NCBI RefSeq assembly: GCF_026619435.1
Contig: NZ_JAOVZQ010000001.1
Location: 2,487,501 to 2,551,500, forward strand
Length of the DNA stretch: 64,000 nucleotides
Source: Hoeflea ulvae
Lineage (GTDB): Bacteria; Pseudomonadota; Alphaproteobacteria; Rhizobiales; Rhizobiaceae
Direction: 5' to 3'
Below the pieces are notes generated by a model, which was not told the DNA's origin, searched no databases, and saw only the letters and a program-made list of their open reading frames with translations. Within the stretch, counting starts at the first letter, position 1, and every line of letters begins with the position of its first letter. Below are positions 47,635 to 58,392 of this stretch, one piece after another. Made by a program: the position numbers and the translations under genes.

Positions 47635-48168
47635 ATGTCTCGTATCGGTAAAAAACCCGTCCCGGTTCCGGCCGGTGTCACCGCGACGATTGAAGGCCAG
47701 AAAGTGGTCGTCAAGGGTCCCAAAGGTGAATTGTCCTTCGTCGCTAATGACGAAGTCACTGTGAAGCTTGAAGACAACGCTGTTGTCGTCACGCCGGTGG
47801 ACAATTCCAAGGACGCCCGCTCCAAATGGGGCATGTCGCGCACCATGGTTTCCAACATCCTGACCGGGGTGAAGGACGGCTACGTACGCAAGCTCGAAAT
47901 CAACGGCGTGGGTTACCGCGCTGCCATGCAGGGCCGTAACCTGCAGCTGGCACTTGGTTTCAGCCATGATGTCGTTTATCACCCGCCGGAAGGCGTCGAC
48001 ATCGCTTGCCCCAAGCCGACGGAAATCGTCATCACCGGCATCAACAAGCAGGTGCTTGGCCAGGTGGCTTCGGAGATCCGCGCGTACCGCAAGCCTGAGC
48101 CTTACAAGGGCAAGGGCGTCAAATATGCTGAAGAGCGGATTGTCCGCAAAGAAGGCAAGAAGAAGTAA
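47635..48168 (+). CDS. rplF: 50S ribosomal protein L6
   Basis: This 177-residue protein lies near the sarcin-ricin loop where elongation factors bind. It starts [15 protein letters not shown] and has the C-terminal-domain motif [16 protein letters not shown]. Confidence 0.97.
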   Translation: MSRIGKKPVPVPAGVTATIEGQKVVVKGPKGELSFVANDEVTVKLEDNAVVVTPVDNSKDARSKWGMSRTMVSNILTGVKDGYVRKLEINGVGYRAAMQGRNLQLALGFSHDVVYHPPEGVDIACPKPTEIVITGINKQVLGQVASEIRAYRKPEPYKGKGVKYAEERIVRKEGKKK

Positions 48169-48180
48169 GGAAGACGCGAA

Positions 48181-48543
48181 ATGGCTAACAGGAAACAATC
48201 CCTTACGCGTCGGTCCGATCGTGTCCGTCGCCAGCTCAAAGCGGTGGCCAATGGCCGTCCGCGCCTGTCGGTTCATCGCTCGTCGAAGAACATCTATGCG
48301 CAGATCATTGATGACGCCGCAGGCCGCACGCTTGCTGCAGCATCAACGCTTGACACCGGCCTTCGGGGCGATCTCAAGACGGGCGCTGACACATCTGCCG
48401 CTGCAGCGGTTGGCAAGCTGATTGCCGAACGTGCAACAGAAGCAGGCGTCAAGGATGTGGTCTTCGACCGCGGTGCCTTCATCTATCACGGCCGTATCAA
48501 GGCCCTCGCAGAAGCTGCCCGCGAAGGCGGTCTGAGCTTCTAA
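48181..48543 (+). CDS. rplR: 50S ribosomal protein L18
   Basis: This 120-residue 5S rRNA-binding protein has [20 protein letters not shown] and the end [20 protein letters not shown]. It follows rplF by 12 bp and precedes rpsE by 45 bp. Confidence 0.97.
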   Translation: MANRKQSLTRRSDRVRRQLKAVANGRPRLSVHRSSKNIYAQIIDDAAGRTLAAASTLDTGLRGDLKTGADTSAAAAVGKLIAERATEAGVKDVVFDRGAFIYHGRIKALAEAAREGGLSF

Positions 48544-48588
48544 CTCAACCCAGCCGATTGATTCCGGAAAAGAATAAGGAACAGGACA

Positions 48589-49149
48589 ATGGCCAAGGAA
48601 GGTCGCCGCGACAACCGCGGTAGAGACGACGAGCGCGATAGCGAATTCGTCGACAAGCTCGTACACATCAACCGCGTTGCCAAGGTCGTCAAGGGCGGCC
48701 GTCGCTTCGGTTTCGCAGCCCTGGTGGTTGTTGGAGATCAGAAGGGCCGAGTTGGCTTCGGACACGGCAAGGCGCGTGAAGTGCCGGAAGCGATCCGCAA
48801 GGCGACAGAATCCGCCAAGCGCGATCTGATCTTCGTGCCGTTGCGCTCCGGCCGGACCCTGCACCACGATGTGCATGGCCGTCACGGTGCCGGCAAGGTT
48901 CTGCTTCGTGCAGCCAAGCCTGGTACGGGTATCATCGCCGGTGGTCCGATGCGTGCAGTGTTCGAAACGCTCGGCATGCAGGACGTTGTGGCCAAGTCGA
49001 CGGGTTCATCCAATCCGTACAACATGGTCCGCGCCACTTTTGACGCGCTCAAGAACCAGGTCCACCCAAAGGACATCGCTTCTCAGCGCGGCATGAAGTA
49101 TTCCACGCTCCAGGAACGCCGTGGTGTAACCACGGGCGCCGAAGAGTAA
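48589..49149 (+). CDS. rpsE: 30S ribosomal protein S5
   Basis: This 186-residue protein takes part in decoding accuracy and in mRNA unwinding. The first domain contains [20 protein letters not shown], which spans the usual spectinomycin-resistance loop. The second domain includes [19 protein letters not shown]. No resistance change is evident. Confidence 0.97.
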   Translation: MAKEGRRDNRGRDDERDSEFVDKLVHINRVAKVVKGGRRFGFAALVVVGDQKGRVGFGHGKAREVPEAIRKATESAKRDLIFVPLRSGRTLHHDVHGRHGAGKVLLRAAKPGTGIIAGGPMRAVFETLGMQDVVAKSTGSSNPYNMVRATFDALKNQVHPKDIASQRGMKYSTLQERRGVTTGAEE

Positions 49150-49188
49150 TCGGGCGTCTGCCTTTATTCGTATTAGGGAGCCAACACC

Positions 49189-49389
49189 ATGGCTGACAAT
49201 AAAAAGGGCAAAACGGTCACCGTCGAACAGACCGGCAGCCCGATTCGCCGCCCGAACGTTCAGCGTCAGACGCTGATCGGCTTGGGCCTCAACAAGATGC
49301 ACCGCGTCCGGACCCTCGAGGACACACCGTCCGTTCGTGGCATGATCCGCTCGGTCAGCCACCTCGTTCGCGTTGTCGACGAGAAGTGA
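49189..49389 (+). CDS. rpmD: 50S ribosomal protein L30
   Basis: The 66-residue protein has the family core [20 protein letters not shown] and [21 protein letters not shown] short lysine-rich head precedes it. It sits between rpsE and rplO, as usual. Confidence 0.96.
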   Translation: MADNKKGKTVTVEQTGSPIRRPNVQRQTLIGLGLNKMHRVRTLEDTPSVRGMIRSVSHLVRVVDEK

Positions 49390-49405
49390 GTGGGAGTGAA
49401 CTGTC

Positions 49406-49897
49406 ATGAAACTCAATGAGATCACCGATAATGAAGGTGCCAACAAGAACCGCAAGCGCGTAGGTCGCGGTATCGGTTCGGGTACCGGCAAGACCGGCGG
49501 CCGCGGCGTCAAGGGACAGAAGTCCCGTTCCGGCGTTGCCATCAACGGTTTTGAAGGCGGCCAGATGCCAATCTACCGCCGTCTGCCGAAGCGCGGCTTC
49601 AACAACATCTTCTCGTCCGACTTCAACACTGTGTCGCTCGGCCGGATCCAGACCGCCATCGATGCGGGCAAGCTCGACGGCAAGAGCCTGATCGACGCCT
49701 CCGCCCTGAAGGCTGCCGGCGTGATCCGCCGCATCAAGGATGGCGTCCGCGTCCTCTCTGACGGCGAGCTGAAGGCCAAGGTCAACCTCGAAGTTGCCGG
49801 CGTTTCGCGCGCTGCAGCCGAAAAGGTCGAAAAGGCCGGCGGCAAGATCAAGTTGCTCGCACCGGCGCCTGCGCCTGCAGCGGCTGCTGAAGAATAA
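49406..49897 (+). CDS. rplO: 50S ribosomal protein L15
   Basis: This 163-residue assembly protein has a basic, glycine-rich N-terminal arm ([19 protein letters not shown]) that threads into 23S rRNA. It ends in an alanine-proline tail. A terminator-like hairpin follows at once, so rplO may be the last gene of its transcript. Confidence 0.97.
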   Translation: MKLNEITDNEGANKNRKRVGRGIGSGTGKTGGRGVKGQKSRSGVAINGFEGGQMPIYRRLPKRGFNNIFSSDFNTVSLGRIQTAIDAGKLDGKSLIDASALKAAGVIRRIKDGVRVLSDGELKAKVNLEVAGVSRAAAEKVEKAGGKIKLLAPAPAPAAAAEE

Positions 49898-49910
49898 TAC
49901 GTAAATAATA

Positions 49911-49940
49911 ACCGCCCGGTGCTTCACATCGGGCGGTTTT
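49911..49940 (+). terminator. Terminator-like hairpin after rplO
   Basis: ACCGCCCG (49911-49918) pairs with CGGGCGGT (49930-49937); the stem can extend by three pairs to leave a five-base loop. TTTT follows. It lies 14 bp after the rplO stop and about 160 bp before secY. Confidence 0.8.
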
Positions 49941-50098
49941 CGTCCCATATGGGATCGGTCGACGCGCAAGCTTGCGTCGGCAGGGCAGGCGCCAGGCACA
50001 TTTCAATCCGGCCTGGCCGCATCGTCCGGTGACACCAACACAGACCCTCCGGAGATGATCGGGTTCATCAGCGCCGGATGGGCCGCGCGGAGAACGCA

Positions 50099-51442
50099 AT
50101 GGCATCTGCAGCCGAACAACTTGCTTCCAATTTGAATTTTTCGGCTTTTTCCAAGGCGGAAGACCTGAAGAAGCGGATCTGGTTTACCCTTGGCGCACTG
50201 CTTGTGTACCGGCTTGGAACCTACATTCCGCTTCCCGGCATCAATCCTGCGGCTTTCGCGCAGGCCTTTGAAGGGCAGGCGGGCGGTATTTTGGGCCTGT
50301 TCAACATGTTTGCCGGTGGCGCAGTTGAGCGCATGGCGATCTTTGCACTCGGCATCATGCCCTATATTTCGGCCTCCATTATCATTCAGTTGATGACCTC
50401 CGTCGTCCCCACGCTTGAGCAGCTCAAGAAAGAGGGCGAGCAGGGCCGCAAGATCATCAACCAGTACACCCGCTACGGCACGGTGCTGCTCGGCACGGTG
50501 CAGGCCTACGGCATCGCCGTCGGCCTCGAATCAGGCAACGGCATCGTCACCGATCCGGGCTGGTTCTTCCGCATCGCCACCGTCATCACGCTGGTCGGCG
50601 GCACCATGTTCCTGATGTGGCTCGGCGAGCAGATCACCGCCCGCGGTATCGGCAACGGCATTTCGCTGATCATCTTCTCCGGTATCGTTGCAGCACTGCC
50701 CACCGCAGTGGCGGGAACGCTTGAACTTGGCCGCACCGGCGCGCTGTCGACTGGCCTGATCATCGCCGTGATCGTCGTCGCCATCGCAGTGATTGCCTTC
50801 ATCGTGTTCATCGAACGCGCGCAGCGGCAGTTGCTGATCCAGTATCCGAAGCGCCAGGTCGGCTCGCGCATGTTCCAGGGCGACACCTCGCACCTGCCGC
50901 TCAAGCTCAACACTGCCGGCGTGATCCCGCCGATCTTTGCCTCGTCTCTGTTGCTGCTGCCGGCCACGGTCGCCGGATTCGCCAATAGCGGCGGCAATCT
51001 GCCAGGCTGGGCCTCGACGCTGCTTGCCTCGCTGGGCCACGGCCAGCCGGCCTATATGGCGCTCTATGCGCTGATGATCGGCTTCTTCGCATTCTTCTAC
51101 ACCGCCATCGTGTTCAATCCGAAGGACACCGCTGACAACCTCAAGCGTCATGGCGGCTTCATCCCGGGTATCCGTCCGGGCGAACGGACGGCGGAATATA
51201 TCGATTACGTGCTGACGCGAATCACCCTGATTGGCGCCATGTACCTGATTTTTGTTTGTCTCTTACCCGAATTTCTAATCGCGCAGACCGGCGTTCCGTT
51301 CTATCTGGGGGGGACATCGCTTTTGATCGTCGTCTCGGTGACGCTCGATACGGTGGCGCAGGTTCAGGGACATCTGATTGCCCAGCAATATGAGGGGTTG
51401 ATCAAGAAGTCCAAACTTCGGGGAGGCAAGAAGGGCAGATGA
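50099..51442 (+). CDS. secY: Preprotein translocase subunit SecY
   Basis: This 447-residue channel protein of the Sec pathway has ten membrane segments. The plug region is [15 protein letters not shown], and [27 protein letters not shown] is split over the second segment. ATG 50099 follows CGGAGAACGC and is chosen over an upstream in-frame ATG at 50078. Its stop overlaps the adk start by four bases. A terminator lies between it and rplO, so it probably has its own promoter or depends on read-through. Confidence 0.97.
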   Translation: MASAAEQLASNLNFSAFSKAEDLKKRIWFTLGALLVYRLGTYIPLPGINPAAFAQAFEGQAGGILGLFNMFAGGAVERMAIFALGIMPYISASIIIQLMTSVVPTLEQLKKEGEQGRKIINQYTRYGTVLLGTVQAYGIAVGLESGNGIVTDPGWFFRIATVITLVGGTMFLMWLGEQITARGIGNGISLIIFSGIVAALPTAVAGTLELGRTGALSTGLIIAVIVVAIAVIAFIVFIERAQRQLLIQYPKRQVGSRMFQGDTSHLPLKLNTAGVIPPIFASSLLLLPATVAGFANSGGNLPGWASTLLASLGHGQPAYMALYALMIGFFAFFYTAIVFNPKDTADNLKRHGGFIPGIRPGERTAEYIDYVLTRITLIGAMYLIFVCLLPEFLIAQTGVPFYLGGTSLLIVVSVTLDTVAQVQGHLIAQQYEGLIKKSKLRGGKKGR

Positions 51443-52023
51443 GACTTATACTTTTGGGACCACCAGGCGCGGGCAAGGGGACTCAGGCCCAGCGTCTGGT
51501 TGAGAAGTATTCCATTCCGCAATTGTCCACGGGCGACATGTTGCGGGCGGCCGTCACAGCGGGCACCGAAGTCGGCAAGCGCGCCAAGGCTGTCATGGAT
51601 GCCGGAGAGCTGGTGTCCGACGACATCGTCAACGCGATCGTGTCCGACCGCATCGACGAACCGGATTGTGCACGGGGCTTCATCCTTGATGGATATCCGC
51701 GCACCCTGGTTCAGGCCGACGCGGTTGAAGCCATGCTTAACAGCAAGGGGCTGAAGCTGGATACGGTGATCGAGCTGGTTGTCGATGACAAGGCGCTTGT
51801 CGGGCGTATCATCAAGCGCGCCGAGGAAGCTGCAGCTGCAGGCCAGCCGGTGCGCAAGGACGACAATGCTGAGGTGTTCGAAGAGCGCTTGCGCGAATAT
51901 TACAAGAAGACCGCGCCATTGACCGGCTATTATTATGCCAAGGGCGCCTTGCGCACGGTTGACGGCATGGCCTCGATCGAAGCGGTGACCGAAGAGATCG
52001 ATACCGTCCTGGCATCGCTCTGA
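51439..52023 (+). CDS. adk: Adenylate kinase (short form)
   Basis: This 194-residue enzyme interconverts ATP + AMP and 2 ADP. The P-loop is [10 protein letters not shown] (residues 7-16), the AMP site includes [12 protein letters not shown] and the motif DGYPRT is present. The LID is the short, zinc-free kind, common in alphaproteobacteria. It overlaps secY and ends at a strong terminator. Confidence 0.97.
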   Translation: MRLILLGPPGAGKGTQAQRLVEKYSIPQLSTGDMLRAAVTAGTEVGKRAKAVMDAGELVSDDIVNAIVSDRIDEPDCARGFILDGYPRTLVQADAVEAMLNSKGLKLDTVIELVVDDKALVGRIIKRAEEAAAAGQPVRKDDNAEVFEERLREYYKKTAPLTGYYYAKGALRTVDGMASIEAVTEEIDTVLASL

Positions 52024-52042
52024 TCGGTTGAAGATTGTCTCT

Positions 52043-52076
52043 AGGCCGGCTTTCCCTGATGGAAGCCGGCCTTTTG
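52043..52076 (+). terminator. Rho-independent terminator after adk
   Basis: AGGCCGGCTT pairs with AAGCCGGCCT, with two further pairs past a bulge, and TTTT follows. It lies about 20 bp after the adk stop and separates secY-adk from rpsM. Confidence 0.9.
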
Positions 52077-52361
52077 ATCGGCAGGCTGCGGAAATAACAT
52101 CGCGGCAAAGCTTGACGAAAGCCTTGCTGTTCCGCTATGAGCCCTGCAACTCGCCACATGCAAGCGATCGGTGCGATTCCCTTGAAACTGAGGGACTCGG
52201 CTCTGGTCGCTTTTAAGTGTGCCGGGACCGAGCTTGAGAATAGGCTCCGATCGGCCGGTTGGCCGGGCGGAGTTGGACTGGACTACCCCGCAAGGGCCGG
52301 CCTCCACCGGACGCGGGTCAATGATAACCCGCCGGCGCGACCGGCCCACATGGAGAAGCAC

Positions 52362-52730
52362 ATGGCCCGCATAGCAGGCGTAAACATTCCGACAAACAAG
52401 CGCGTGATCATCGCGCTGACCTACATTCACGGCATCGGCCAGAAGTTCGCCGCCGAGATCGTTGAAAAGGCCGGCATTCCCCTGGATCGCCGCGTCAACC
52501 AGTTGACCGATTCCGAAGTGCTGCAGATCCGCGAAACCATCGACCGCGACTATCAGGTTGAAGGCGATCTGCGCCGCGAGAATTCGATGAACATCAAGCG
52601 TCTGATGGACCTGGGCTGCTACCGCGGTCTGCGCCATCGTCGCGGCCTGCCGGTGCGCGGTCAGCGGACCCACACCAATGCACGCACCCGCAAGGGGCCT
52701 GCACGGGCGATTGCCGGCAAGAAGAAGTAA
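52362..52730 (+). CDS. rpsM: 30S ribosomal protein S13
   Basis: This 122-residue head protein reaches the P-site tRNA with its basic tail. It starts [20 protein letters not shown] and has [23 protein letters not shown] 52362 follows TGGAGAAGC; the frame is open for 75 more codons upstream, but that part is not conserved. The 285-bp gap after the adk terminator should contain the promoter for rpsM-rpsK-rpoA-rplQ. Confidence 0.97.
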   Translation: MARIAGVNIPTNKRVIIALTYIHGIGQKFAAEIVEKAGIPLDRRVNQLTDSEVLQIRETIDRDYQVEGDLRRENSMNIKRLMDLGCYRGLRHRRGLPVRGQRTHTNARTRKGPARAIAGKKK

Positions 52731-52875
52731 TTAGTGGAACGAGCCTGACCCGGCGGCGACAGCCTTGCCACGTTCGGTCTGATGACCGGCGTGTCGATGT
52801 TTTCGCCTCGGGTCCGGTGAATTCCGGTGGAGCCGCTGGTGCTACGGCGGTGCTGATATCTCGAAAGGATAAACA

Positions 52876-53265
52876 ATGGCCAAGGAAGTCGCACGCGTCA
52901 AACGGCGCGAACGCAAGAACATCTCGTCGGGCGTTGCCCATGTCAGCTCGACATTCAACAACACGATGATCACCATCACCGACGCGCAGGGCAACACGAT
53001 CTCCTGGTCGTCAGCCGGTGCCAAGGGTTTCAAGGGCTCGCGCAAGTCGACCCCGTTCGCAGCCCAGATGGCTGCTGAAGATGCTGCCAAGAAGGCGCAG
53101 GATCACGGCATGAAGACGCTGGAAGTTGAAGTTTGCGGTCCCGGTTCGGGTCGTGAATCGGCACTTCGCGCTCTGCAGGCCGCCGGTTTCACCATCACTT
53201 CCATCCGTGATGTGACCCCGATCCCGCACAATGGCTGCCGCCCGCGCAAGAAGCGTCGCGTCTAG
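52876..53265 (+). CDS. rpsK: 30S ribosomal protein S11
   Basis: This 129-residue platform protein contacts mRNA near the Shine-Dalgarno helix. Conserved parts are [37 protein letters not shown] and [13 protein letters not shown]. It is 145 bp after rpsM. Confidence 0.97.
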   Translation: MAKEVARVKRRERKNISSGVAHVSSTFNNTMITITDAQGNTISWSSAGAKGFKGSRKSTPFAAQMAAEDAAKKAQDHGMKTLEVEVCGPGSGRESALRALQAAGFTITSIRDVTPIPHNGCRPRKKRRV

Positions 53266-53372
53266 TACAGGTTCCAAATTTTTCGACGGGTCGGGCTTTG
53301 CCTGCGCCCGTCTGATCCTCTTCTCACTTGGCCGTCACGATTGGATGGTGCGGCAACAGGAAGGCAGCAGAT

Positions 53373-54383
53373 ATGATTCAGAAAAACTGGCAGGAATTGA
53401 TCAAGCCGAGCAAGGTCGAGTTCAACATCTCCGGCCGCACCAAGGCGTCCGTCGTTGCTGAACCGCTCGAGCGCGGTTTCGGCCTGACACTGGGCAATGC
53501 CCTGCGTCGCGTCCTTCTGTCCTCACTGCGTGGCGCTGCCGTCACCGCAGTGCAGATCGACGGCGTGCTGCATGAATTCTCTTCGATCCCGGGCGTTCGG
53601 GAAGATGTCACCGACATCATCCTCAACATCAAGGAAATCGCCATCCGCATGGAAGGCGACGAAGCCAAGCGCATGGTTGTCCGCAAGCAGGGTCCCGGTG
53701 TGGTCCGTGCAGGCGACATCCAGACCGTGGGCGACATTGAAATCCTCAACCCGGAGCATGCCTTGTGCACGCTCGATGAGGGCGCTGAAATCCGCATGGA
53801 ATTCACCGTCAACAACGGCAAGGGCTATGTGCCTGCAGACCGCAATCGTGCAGAAGATGCGCCGATCGGCCTGATTCCGGTCGACAGCCTCTATTCGCCG
53901 GTCAAGAAGTGCTCCTACAAGGTGGAAAACACCCGCGAAGGACAGGTTCTCGATTACGACAAGCTGACGCTGAACATCGAAACCGATGGTTCGGTCAGCG
54001 GCGAGGATGCTGTTGCCTATGCAGCCCGCATTCTTCAGGACCAGCTCGGTGTGTTCGTCAACTTCGACGAGCCGCAGAAGGAAGTTCACGAGGAAACGGT
54101 CGCCGAACTCGCATTCAATCCTTCGCTTCTCAAGAAGGTCGACGAATTGGAGCTTTCGGTCCGCTCGGCAAACTGCCTGAAGAACGACAACATCGTCTAT
54201 ATCGGCGACCTGATTCAGAAGACCGAAGCCGAAATGCTCCGGACTCCGAACTTTGGCCGCAAATCACTCAACGAGATCAAGGAAGTCTTGGCTTCCATGG
54301 GCCTGCATCTGGGTATGGAAGTTCCATCCTGGCCGCCGGAAAACATCGAAGATCTCGCCAAGCGTTACGAAGACCAGTATTAA
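53373..54383 (+). CDS. rpoA: DNA-directed RNA polymerase subunit alpha
   Basis: This 336-residue protein initiates polymerase assembly as a dimer. The N-terminal domain contains [20 protein letters not shown] (about residues 28-47). A linker leads to the C-terminal domain with [16 protein letters not shown] and [12 protein letters not shown], which contacts activators and UP elements. ATG 53373 starts the conserved [14 protein letters not shown]; an in-frame ATG at 53328 is not family-like. Confidence 0.98.
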   Translation: MIQKNWQELIKPSKVEFNISGRTKASVVAEPLERGFGLTLGNALRRVLLSSLRGAAVTAVQIDGVLHEFSSIPGVREDVTDIILNIKEIAIRMEGDEAKRMVVRKQGPGVVRAGDIQTVGDIEILNPEHALCTLDEGAEIRMEFTVNNGKGYVPADRNRAEDAPIGLIPVDSLYSPVKKCSYKVENTREGQVLDYDKLTLNIETDGSVSGEDAVAYAARILQDQLGVFVNFDEPQKEVHEETVAELAFNPSLLKKVDELELSVRSANCLKNDNIVYIGDLIQKTEAEMLRTPNFGRKSLNEIKEVLASMGLHLGMEVPSWPPENIEDLAKRYEDQY

Positions 54384-54428
54384 ACCGTCAAACGGCAGGC
54401 GTGCGCCTGCATGTGAAGGAGACTAGCC

Positions 54429-54857
54429 ATGCGCCACGGAAATTCAGGTCGCAAGCTGAACCGCACTTCTAGCCACCGCAAGGCGATGTTCGCCAACATG
54501 GCGGCTTCGCTCATCGAACATGAGCAAATCGTGACAACCTTGCCGAAAGCCAAGGAAATCCGCCCGATCGTTGAAAAGCTTGTCACCCTCGGCAAGCGCG
54601 GTGATCTGCATGCCCGCCGCCAGGCGATCTCGCAGATCCGCGACAACGAAGTTGTTCGCAAGCTGTTCGACACGATCGCCACACGTTACGCCACGCGTCA
54701 CGGCGGCTATATTCGCATCATGAAGGCCGGTTACCGCACCGGCGACAACGCGCCGATGGCTGTTGTTGAATTCGTCGATCGCGATCCGGAAGCAAGGGGT
54801 TCCAAGGACCGCGCCCGCGTCGCCCTGGAAGTTGCTGCCGAAGAAGAAGCCGCGTAA
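54429..54857 (+). CDS. rplQ: 50S ribosomal protein L17
   Basis: This 142-residue protein sits near the tunnel exit. It starts [20 protein letters not shown] and contains [21 protein letters not shown]. It ends the alpha operon at a clear terminator. Confidence 0.97.
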   Translation: MRHGNSGRKLNRTSSHRKAMFANMAASLIEHEQIVTTLPKAKEIRPIVEKLVTLGKRGDLHARRQAISQIRDNEVVRKLFDTIATRYATRHGGYIRIMKAGYRTGDNAPMAVVEFVDRDPEARGSKDRARVALEVAAEEEAA

Positions 54858-54888
54858 GCGCTTCTGATTAGCCAGTTGGCAGAATTTG

Positions 54889-54922
54889 AAAGGCCGGGTG
54901 CTTCATGCGCCCGGCCTTTTGC
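54889..54922 (+). terminator. Rho-independent terminator after rplQ
   Basis: AAAGGCCGGGTGC pairs with GCGCCCGGCCTTT around a five-base loop, with one T-G pair, and TTTT ends it. It can also serve the convergent msrQ gene. Confidence 0.92.
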
Positions 54923-54984
54923 TGTCGAGACAGCGGGAATGTGCAGGGTCATGGGAGCGCGGCGAATTGCTGCCCTTCAGCCCT

Positions 54985-55644
54985 TCATTCGGCTTGCGCC
55001 TGCGTCCGGGCAAATCCGGTCTTGATCTCTCGCCTTGAGCGCCTCCAGGCCATGTAGCGCGGCCGCACAAGCCGCCAACCGAGCAACAATGTCACCAGCC
55101 CGGCATAGATCAGTTGCTCCGGCCCGATCACCTTGACTGCAAGGCAGAAATGCAGCGCGCCGGCAGCCGCAATCGGGTAGATCAGCCGGTGCAGCTTTCC
55201 CCATCCGGTTCCCAGTCTGTGGATCGACCAGCGGTTCGATGTCAGCGCCAGCGGAACCAGAGCCACGAATGCCGCCATGCCGATCGTGATGAACCACCGC
55301 TTGTAAATGTCCTCGACAATCACACCCAGCGCCAGCCGCTTGTCGAGCACCATATAGGCGAGGAAATGCATCGCCACATAATAGAATGCCAGCAGTCCAA
55401 GGGCGCGGCGATAGCGCAGCCAGTTGATGCCCGCGAGATCCCTCAGCGGCGAGATCGCCAGCGTCAGGATCAGGAACCGCAAGGCCCATTCGCCGAGCAG
55501 ATGCTCGAATATCTTGACCGGATTGCCGATCAGTTGCCCGGTGGCGCCGAGATAGAATGTCCAGACCGCGGGCAGGAGGCCGAGGCCATAGAGCGCCCAG
55601 ATTGATGCGGCGTGAAACCGTTTTGGCAAGGCGGGCAGGGGCAT
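54985..55644 (-). CDS. msrQ: MsrQ, haem-binding membrane subunit of methionine sulfoxide reductase
   Basis: This 219-residue inner-membrane cytochrome passes electrons to MsrP for repair of oxidised methionines in the periplasm. About six membrane segments are visible. The ferric-reductase-like core includes YRRALGLLAFYYVAMHFLAY and GWGKLHRLIYPIAAAGALHF, with histidines placed to bind haem. It starts 2 bp after the msrP stop, so the two are cotranscribed. It runs convergently to rplQ. Confidence 0.93.
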   Translation of the reverse strand: MPLPALPKRFHAASIWALYGLGLLPAVWTFYLGATGQLIGNPVKIFEHLLGEWALRFLILTLAISPLRDLAGINWLRYRRALGLLAFYYVAMHFLAYMVLDKRLALGVIVEDIYKRWFITIGMAAFVALVPLALTSNRWSIHRLGTGWGKLHRLIYPIAAAGALHFCLAVKVIGPEQLIYAGLVTLLLGWRLVRPRYMAWRRSRREIKTGFARTQAQAE

Positions 55645-55646
55645 GG

Positions 55647-56600
55647 TCAGAAATTGGCTTTCAGATCCATGCCGGCATAGAGGCCGGCGACCTCGTCGCC
55701 ATAGCCGTTGAACGGCAGCGTCGGTCGGTCATTGGAGCCAAAGAAGCCGCCGCCGCCGATGCGGTTTTCGGTGGCCTGGCTCCAGCGCGGGTGGTCGACG
55801 GCCGGATTGACGTTGGCATAAAATCCGTATTCGCCCGGCGCCAGCCGGTTCCAGGTCGAGGCCGGCTGATCTTCGGTCAGCGTGATGCGCACAATCGACT
55901 TGATGCCCTTGAAGCCATATTTCCACGGCGTCACCAGCCGCACCGGCGCGCCGTTCTGGTTGGGCAGGGTCTTGCCATACATGCCCATCGACAGGATGGT
56001 CAGTGGGTGCCGCGCCTCATCGAGCCGCAGGCCTTCGACATAGGGCCAGTTGAGCGGCTGGAACAGCCCGCGCTGCCCTGGCATCTCGTCAGGCCGGACA
56101 ATGGTTTCGAAGGCGACATATTTGGCGCTGCCAAGCGGCTCGACCCTGTCGAGCAGGCCGGCGAGGGACACGCCGATCCAGGGGATCACCATCGACCAGG
56201 CCTCGACGCAGCGCATCCGGTAGATGCGTTCCTCGAGGCCAAGCGCCATCAGCGCGTCGAGATCGAATTCGGCCGGTTTGTTGACCAGACCGTCGACCAT
56301 GATGGACCAGGGCCGCGGATTGAAATCTGCGGACTTGGCAGCCGGGTCGGCCTTTCCGGTGCCGAATTCATAAAAATTGTTGTAGCTGGTGGCGTCCGCT
56401 TCCGGCGTGATCTCTTCTTCCGGATCGTAACCGCCGGGCGAAAACTGCAGGTCCGCCTGCGTGGCACCCGATGCAAGTGACGGCGCAGCCAGAGTGAGGC
56501 CGCCGGCCGCCGCCATGCGCAGCATCTCACGCCTGTTGAAATAGCTGGCTTCCGGCGTGATCTCGGAACCGGCGATGGCAGTTGGACGATAAACCCGCAT
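55647..56600 (-). CDS. msrP: MsrP, periplasmic molybdoenzyme methionine sulfoxide reductase
   Basis: The 317-residue precursor carries a twin-arginine signal: [20 protein letters not shown] (residues 21-40). The mature enzyme has the sulfite-oxidase-type fold. The molybdenum-ligating cysteine should be Cys131 in [14 protein letters not shown]. Conserved [15 protein letters not shown] and [11 protein letters not shown] follow. It reduces methionine sulfoxide in envelope proteins with electrons from MsrQ. Confidence 0.93.
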   Translation of the reverse strand: MRVYRPTAIAGSEITPEASYFNRREMLRMAAAGGLTLAAPSLASGATQADLQFSPGGYDPEEEITPEADATSYNNFYEFGTGKADPAAKSADFNPRPWSIMVDGLVNKPAEFDLDALMALGLEERIYRMRCVEAWSMVIPWIGVSLAGLLDRVEPLGSAKYVAFETIVRPDEMPGQRGLFQPLNWPYVEGLRLDEARHPLTILSMGMYGKTLPNQNGAPVRLVTPWKYGFKGIKSIVRITLTEDQPASTWNRLAPGEYGFYANVNPAVDHPRWSQATENRIGGGGFFGSNDRPTLPFNGYGDEVAGLYAGMDLKANF

Positions 56601-56858
56601 GGGGTGGCGCTCCCTGGAAGCAATGGACGATGCATGCTTGAATTTTCATCCATGATATACATTTGAACAGCACAGCAAAGCATTTGCCCGACCACGTTTT
56701 CGTGTAGACCGGGTGATCGCAGGGTCTCGAGCCCGGCAAACGGACTGCGGTTGCGATTGCCTCCCCCGTGCGCCGGCGCTGCCAGCAAGCGGCCAAACTC
56801 ATGGTGACTTTACCGGGTCATTAAGGTCATACTGCTCAAATCACTGAGGATTCCCGTC

Positions 56859-58388
56859 ATGATTCCAGATCGTTCGCGCCGACGCGCATTGCCGCTTGTG
56901 CTTTTGGCTGTTGTCGCCCTGACCTCGTTCGGTCCGGTCCAGTCCGGGGCCGAGCAGTCCGTGACCGACACGATCGGCAATATCTTCCGCGGCGTCCTTG
57001 GAAATGACGGGGACAAGCCGGATGAGGCGACAACCGGCACGGCCGCGCCGGAGCCGGTGATACGCCGCGCGCCGCCACGGTCGCAGGCCGACATGATGCA
57101 ATCCTTTTCCCCGCTGGTCAAAGCCACCGCACCAGCTGTGGTCAATGTCTATGCCGACCGCCGGGTCCAGCGCAGCGTGTCGCCTTTTGCGGGGGATCCG
57201 TTCTTCGAGCGTTTTTTCGGCCAGCAGATGCCCAACCGCACTGAACGGCAGTCCTCGCTCGGTTCGGGCGTCATCATTGAAAGCCGCGGCATTGTCGTTA
57301 CCAACAACCACGTCATCAAGGATGCCGACGATATCCGGGTGGCACTGACCGACGGCCGCGAATTCAACAGCCGGATCCTGCTCAAGGATGAGCGCTTCGA
57401 TCTCGCCATCCTGCAGATCGAAGGCGAGGGCCCGTTCCCGGCGATTGAATTCGGCGACACCGACGCCATCGAGGTCGGCGACATCGTGCTCGCCATCGGC
57501 AATCCCTTTGGTGTCGGTCAGACGGTAACCAGCGGCATCGTCTCGGCGCTGGCGCGTAACCGGGTCGGCATCTCCGATTTCGGCTTTTTCATTCAGACCG
57601 ACGCGGCGATCAATCCCGGCAATTCCGGTGGTGCGCTGATCGACATGAATGGAAATCTGATCGGAATCAACACCGCCATCTTCAGCCGGTCCGGCGGCTC
57701 CAACGGCATCGGCTTCGCCATTCCCGCAAATCTGGTGCGCGCCGTCGCCCAGACCGCCGAATCCGGCGGCGACGTGTTCGAGCGCCCCTATATCGGCGCC
57801 ACCTTCGAAAACGTGACGCCCGACATTGCCGAAGCGCTCGGCCTCGAACGCGCCACCGGCGCACTGGTGACTGATGTCGCCGAGGATGGCCCGGCGGGCA
57901 AGTCCGGCCTGCGCGCCGGCGATATCATCGTCGGTTTCAACGGCCAACCGATCGAGCATCCCGATGCTCTGGGCTACCGCCTTGCCACCACCGGCGTCGG
58001 TGCTGTGGCGGAACTGGACGTGCTCAGCCGCAAGGGGCGCAAGACCGTTGAGATAACGCTGCAGGCCCCGCCGGAAGATGACCCGCGCGACCGCCGCCAG
58101 CTGCAGGGCAAGAACCCGTTTTCGGGCGCTATTGTTTCCAACATCACGCCGCGCATTGCCGAACAACTGCGGCTGCCGCCATCGATTGACGGCGTCATTA
58201 TCACCGAGGTACCGGGCAACTCGCTGGCCGGGCGCTACGGTTTCCGCCCCGGCGATCTGATCGCCGAGATCAATGGCGTAGACATTGCCAATGTCGATAT
58301 TCTCGAACAGACACTGGATCGCGGCGCCCGGTTCTGGCGGTTTGAAATTGTACGCGGCGGCCAGCGCATCCGTCAGATCATAAGGTGA
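56859..58388 (+). CDS. Do/HtrA-family periplasmic serine endoprotease
   Basis: This 509-residue protease and chaperone acts on misfolded envelope proteins. A signal peptide covers roughly residues 1-30 (RRRALPLVLLAVVALTSFG). The catalytic triad is His151 (TNNHVI), Asp181 (FDLAIL) and Ser256 (INPGNSGG). Two PDZ domains follow (about residues 290-380 and 405-505), giving a DegP/DegQ-like layout. It is divergent from msrP and 4 bp upstream of rarA. Confidence 0.92.
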   Translation: MIPDRSRRRALPLVLLAVVALTSFGPVQSGAEQSVTDTIGNIFRGVLGNDGDKPDEATTGTAAPEPVIRRAPPRSQADMMQSFSPLVKATAPAVVNVYADRRVQRSVSPFAGDPFFERFFGQQMPNRTERQSSLGSGVIIESRGIVVTNNHVIKDADDIRVALTDGREFNSRILLKDERFDLAILQIEGEGPFPAIEFGDTDAIEVGDIVLAIGNPFGVGQTVTSGIVSALARNRVGISDFGFFIQTDAAINPGNSGGALIDMNGNLIGINTAIFSRSGGSNGIGFAIPANLVRAVAQTAESGGDVFERPYIGATFENVTPDIAEALGLERATGALVTDVAEDGPAGKSGLRAGDIIVGFNGQPIEHPDALGYRLATTGVGAVAELDVLSRKGRKTVEITLQAPPEDDPRDRRQLQGKNPFSGAIVSNITPRIAEQLRLPPSIDGVIITEVPGNSLAGRYGFRPGDLIAEINGVDIANVDILEQTLDRGARFWRFEIVRGGQRIRQIIR

Positions 58389-58392
58389 AGCC

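Noticed and set aside
52137..52361. In-frame N-terminal extension of rpsM by 75 codons
   Set aside because: S13 begins at the conserved [10 protein letters not shown] with a good ribosome binding site; the extension lies in the promoter region.
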